From positions 1 to 64,000 of the forward strand of contig CACGUF010000001.1 in the NCBI GenBank assembly GCA_902576125.1: 64,000 bases of DNA. The letters run 5' to 3'. How positions within the stretch are numbered: position 1 is the first letter of the stretch; each line of letters begins with the position of its first letter. Positions 62,741-64,000 of this stretch are shown in pieces. The translations under genes and the position numbers were made by a program. The notes under the pieces are model-generated. The model was not told the origin of the DNA. It did not search any database and was given only the letters and a program-made list of their open reading frames with translations. Source of the stretch: an uncultured Alphaproteobacteria bacterium (lineage in GTDB: Bacteria > Pseudomonadota > Alphaproteobacteria > HIMB59 > GCA-002718135).

Positions 62741-63952
62741 ATGAATTTAAAAAAACTATCTTCATTTCTTATAATTTCAATATTTTCACTTACTGGTTTT
62801 AAATCTTTTGCAGCTGATGTGCATGGGGTTTTTTGTGGTAGTGATCTTAGACCTAATTACGTAGAAATAGCTGATGAGTATATGAAAAACAATCCTGGCG
62901 TTAATGTAACATTAGAGGCTGTTCCTTGGGGTACTTGTCAGGATAAAGTAATAAATCTTGCAATTGCAGGAGATCCAGTTGCATTTTCTTATGTAGGCTC
63001 AAGAACTTTAAAAGGCCTTGCAGAGAATGGACATATTTTAGAAACAAATATCCCTGCCTCTCAACAAGCAATGTATCAACCAGGTATTTTAAATACAGTT
63101 ACTCATATGGGCAAAACTTGGGGTTTCCCTCACGCATTTTCAACTAAAGCTCTTTTCATGAATTGTGGTTTACTAGAGCAAGCAGGTGTTGCATGTGAAG
63201 GGCCTCAAACATGGGATGAATTATATTCAATGGCTGAAGCTGTTACAAATAATGTTGCTGGAGTTGCTGGTATTGGTTTAGCAGGTAAAGATTTTGATAA
63301 TACAATGCACCAATTCTTAAACTATCTTTATAGTAATGGAGGACAAGTTATTGATCCTTTAAGTAATGAGATAACTCTTGATTCATCTAACACAGTTGAA
63401 GCTCTAGAGTTTTATGGAAAACTTGCAAATGTAGCTCAAGAAGGTCCATTAGCTTGGGAGAGATCTCAACTTACTGAATTATTTAATGATGAAAAAATTG
63501 CTATGTATATTAATGGCCCTTGGGGAAGAGGTCAGCATAAGGAAGGATTAGATGTAAGTACAGTTAGAATTCCTGCCGGACCACAAGGTAGTCAAGGTAC
63601 TTTATTAATCACAGATAGTATTGCTGTTTTCAACAATACTGGCGTTGAAGATCATGCAATGGCATTAGCAAGTATAATTTCATCAGGTGATTCTCAATAC
63701 AGCTTAGATACTGATTGGGGCTTAACTCCAATCATGCAGTATCCACAAATTGGAAAAGTTGCACCATACAATGAGGATTATTGGATGATGTTTATTGATG
63801 CAATTGGTGATGGTGGTCCTGAGCCGCTATTTGTAGATTATAAAGCTTTCCAAGCTGTTATGAATTCAATGATCCAAGGAGCAATTCTTGAAGAAGGTGA
63901 TCCTGCAGATTTAGTTGCTGAAGCAGCTGAAGAATTGGAAGAATATAAATAA
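62741..63952 (+). CDS. Sugar ABC transporter periplasmic binding protein
   Basis: Periplasmic component of the CUT1 importer, 403 residues of the extracellular solute-binding family 1. The signal peptide (about 24 residues) ends KSFA-AD. Cysteines at VFCGSD and WGTCQDK, plus aromatic-rich parts (YINGPWGRGQHK, PQTWDELY), fit oligosaccharide binders. TGGAGG sits eight bases before the ATG. A GC-rich hairpin follows the stop. The gene order, binding protein after the permeases, is unusual for CUT1 operons but seen. Confidence 0.88.
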   Translation: MNLKKLSSFLIISIFSLTGFKSFAADVHGVFCGSDLRPNYVEIADEYMKNNPGVNVTLEAVPWGTCQDKVINLAIAGDPVAFSYVGSRTLKGLAENGHILETNIPASQQAMYQPGILNTVTHMGKTWGFPHAFSTKALFMNCGLLEQAGVACEGPQTWDELYSMAEAVTNNVAGVAGIGLAGKDFDNTMHQFLNYLYSNGGQVIDPLSNEITLDSSNTVEALEFYGKLANVAQEGPLAWERSQLTELFNDEKIAMYINGPWGRGQHKEGLDVSTVRIPAGPQGSQGTLLITDSIAVFNNTGVEDHAMALASIISSGDSQYSLDTDWGLTPIMQYPQIGKVAPYNEDYWMMFIDAIGDGGPEPLFVDYKAFQAVMNSMIQGAILEEGDPADLVAEAAEELEEYK

Positions 63953-63962
63953 ACTATATAAA

Positions 63963-63987
63963 TGCTGGGGCATTAGAAGCCCCAGCA
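63963..63987 (+). terminator. Hairpin after sugar-binding protein gene
   Basis: TGCTGGGGC pairs with GCCCCAGCA over a seven-base loop just after the stop. No T-run follows, so it is better read as an mRNA-protecting or attenuating hairpin than a full terminator. The window ends 13 bases later. Confidence 0.6.
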
Positions 63988-64000
63988 GACTCTCCAACTT

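Noticed and set aside
1-64000. Signs of prophage, insertion sequences, integrase, CRISPR or tRNA genes
   Set aside because: No transposase, integrase, phage structural gene, repeat-spacer array or cloverleaf sequence was recognised on either strand.

Overview
The window is strongly AT-rich, gene-dense and free of rRNA, tRNA, CRISPR and mobile elements. Its gene content (trimethylamine and TMAO genes, GlxBCD/MgsABC-type genes, tripartite ABC and TRAP importers, a glutamine-I riboswitch) points to a streamlined, heterotrophic marine alphaproteobacterium of the SAR11/AEGEAN-169 (HIMB59) kind. That placement is inferred from gene content and base composition; no marker gene is present. No stretch longer than about 300 bases lacks a gene; the longest non-coding gap (46184-46420) holds a riboswitch.

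Layout. 108-4667: polyamine-type ABC importer, followed by a DadA-like FAD oxidoreductase and an opposing aldehyde dehydrogenase. 7392-10400: TRAP importer whose binding-protein gene has a frameshift in its first codons. 10444-22693: carbohydrate or polyol cluster with three SDRs, aldehyde dehydrogenase, iron alcohol dehydrogenase, aldo/keto reductase, UxaA-type dehydratase, two Gfo/Idh oxidoreductases, and a thiamine-dependent E1 alpha/beta pair beside a free-standing lipoyl domain. 22699-32006: TMAO island, with tmoV, tmoW and tmoX divergent from tmm, then a cupin, tdm and a choline-kinase-like gene. 32080-38957: an IclR regulator, a sarcosine-oxidase-like flavoprotein, a glutamine-synthetase-like ligase and one set of three glutamate-synthase-like subunits. 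39481-44325: a second, clearly different set of the same three subunits, facing gmaS. 44443-48403: two EamA exporters, a glutamine-I riboswitch, an ammonium transporter and small membrane proteins. 48437-54147: a five-gene operon (Rieske oxygenase, glyoxalase I, cupin, third GS-like ligase, MetX-like hydrolase) divergent from a gamma-butyrobetaine-hydroxylase-like oxygenase. 54150-63952: galK, aldehyde dehydrogenase and M24 hydrolase, divergent from a cytoplasmic GH20 hexosaminidase, a Gfo/Idh protein and a sugar ABC importer that continues past the window.

How it fits together. TMA is oxidised by Tmm, or TMAO is imported by TmoXWV; Tdm splits TMAO to dimethylamine and formaldehyde. Monomethylamine formed later can enter the N-methylglutamate route through GmaS and MgsABC. 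Dimethylamine dehydrogenase and MgdABCD are not in this window. The most unusual content is a second, parallel cassette (flavoprotein, GS-like ligase, MgsABC-like subunits and an unknown lysine-rich protein) of unknown amine specificity. A shared inverted repeat lies in the tmm/tmoX promoter region and upstream of that cassette, next to the IclR gene. A third GS-like ligase sits with a Rieske oxygenase of quaternary-amine type. The window therefore looks like a hub for methylated and other amines feeding glutamate and ammonium metabolism, flanked by two sugar-use regions.
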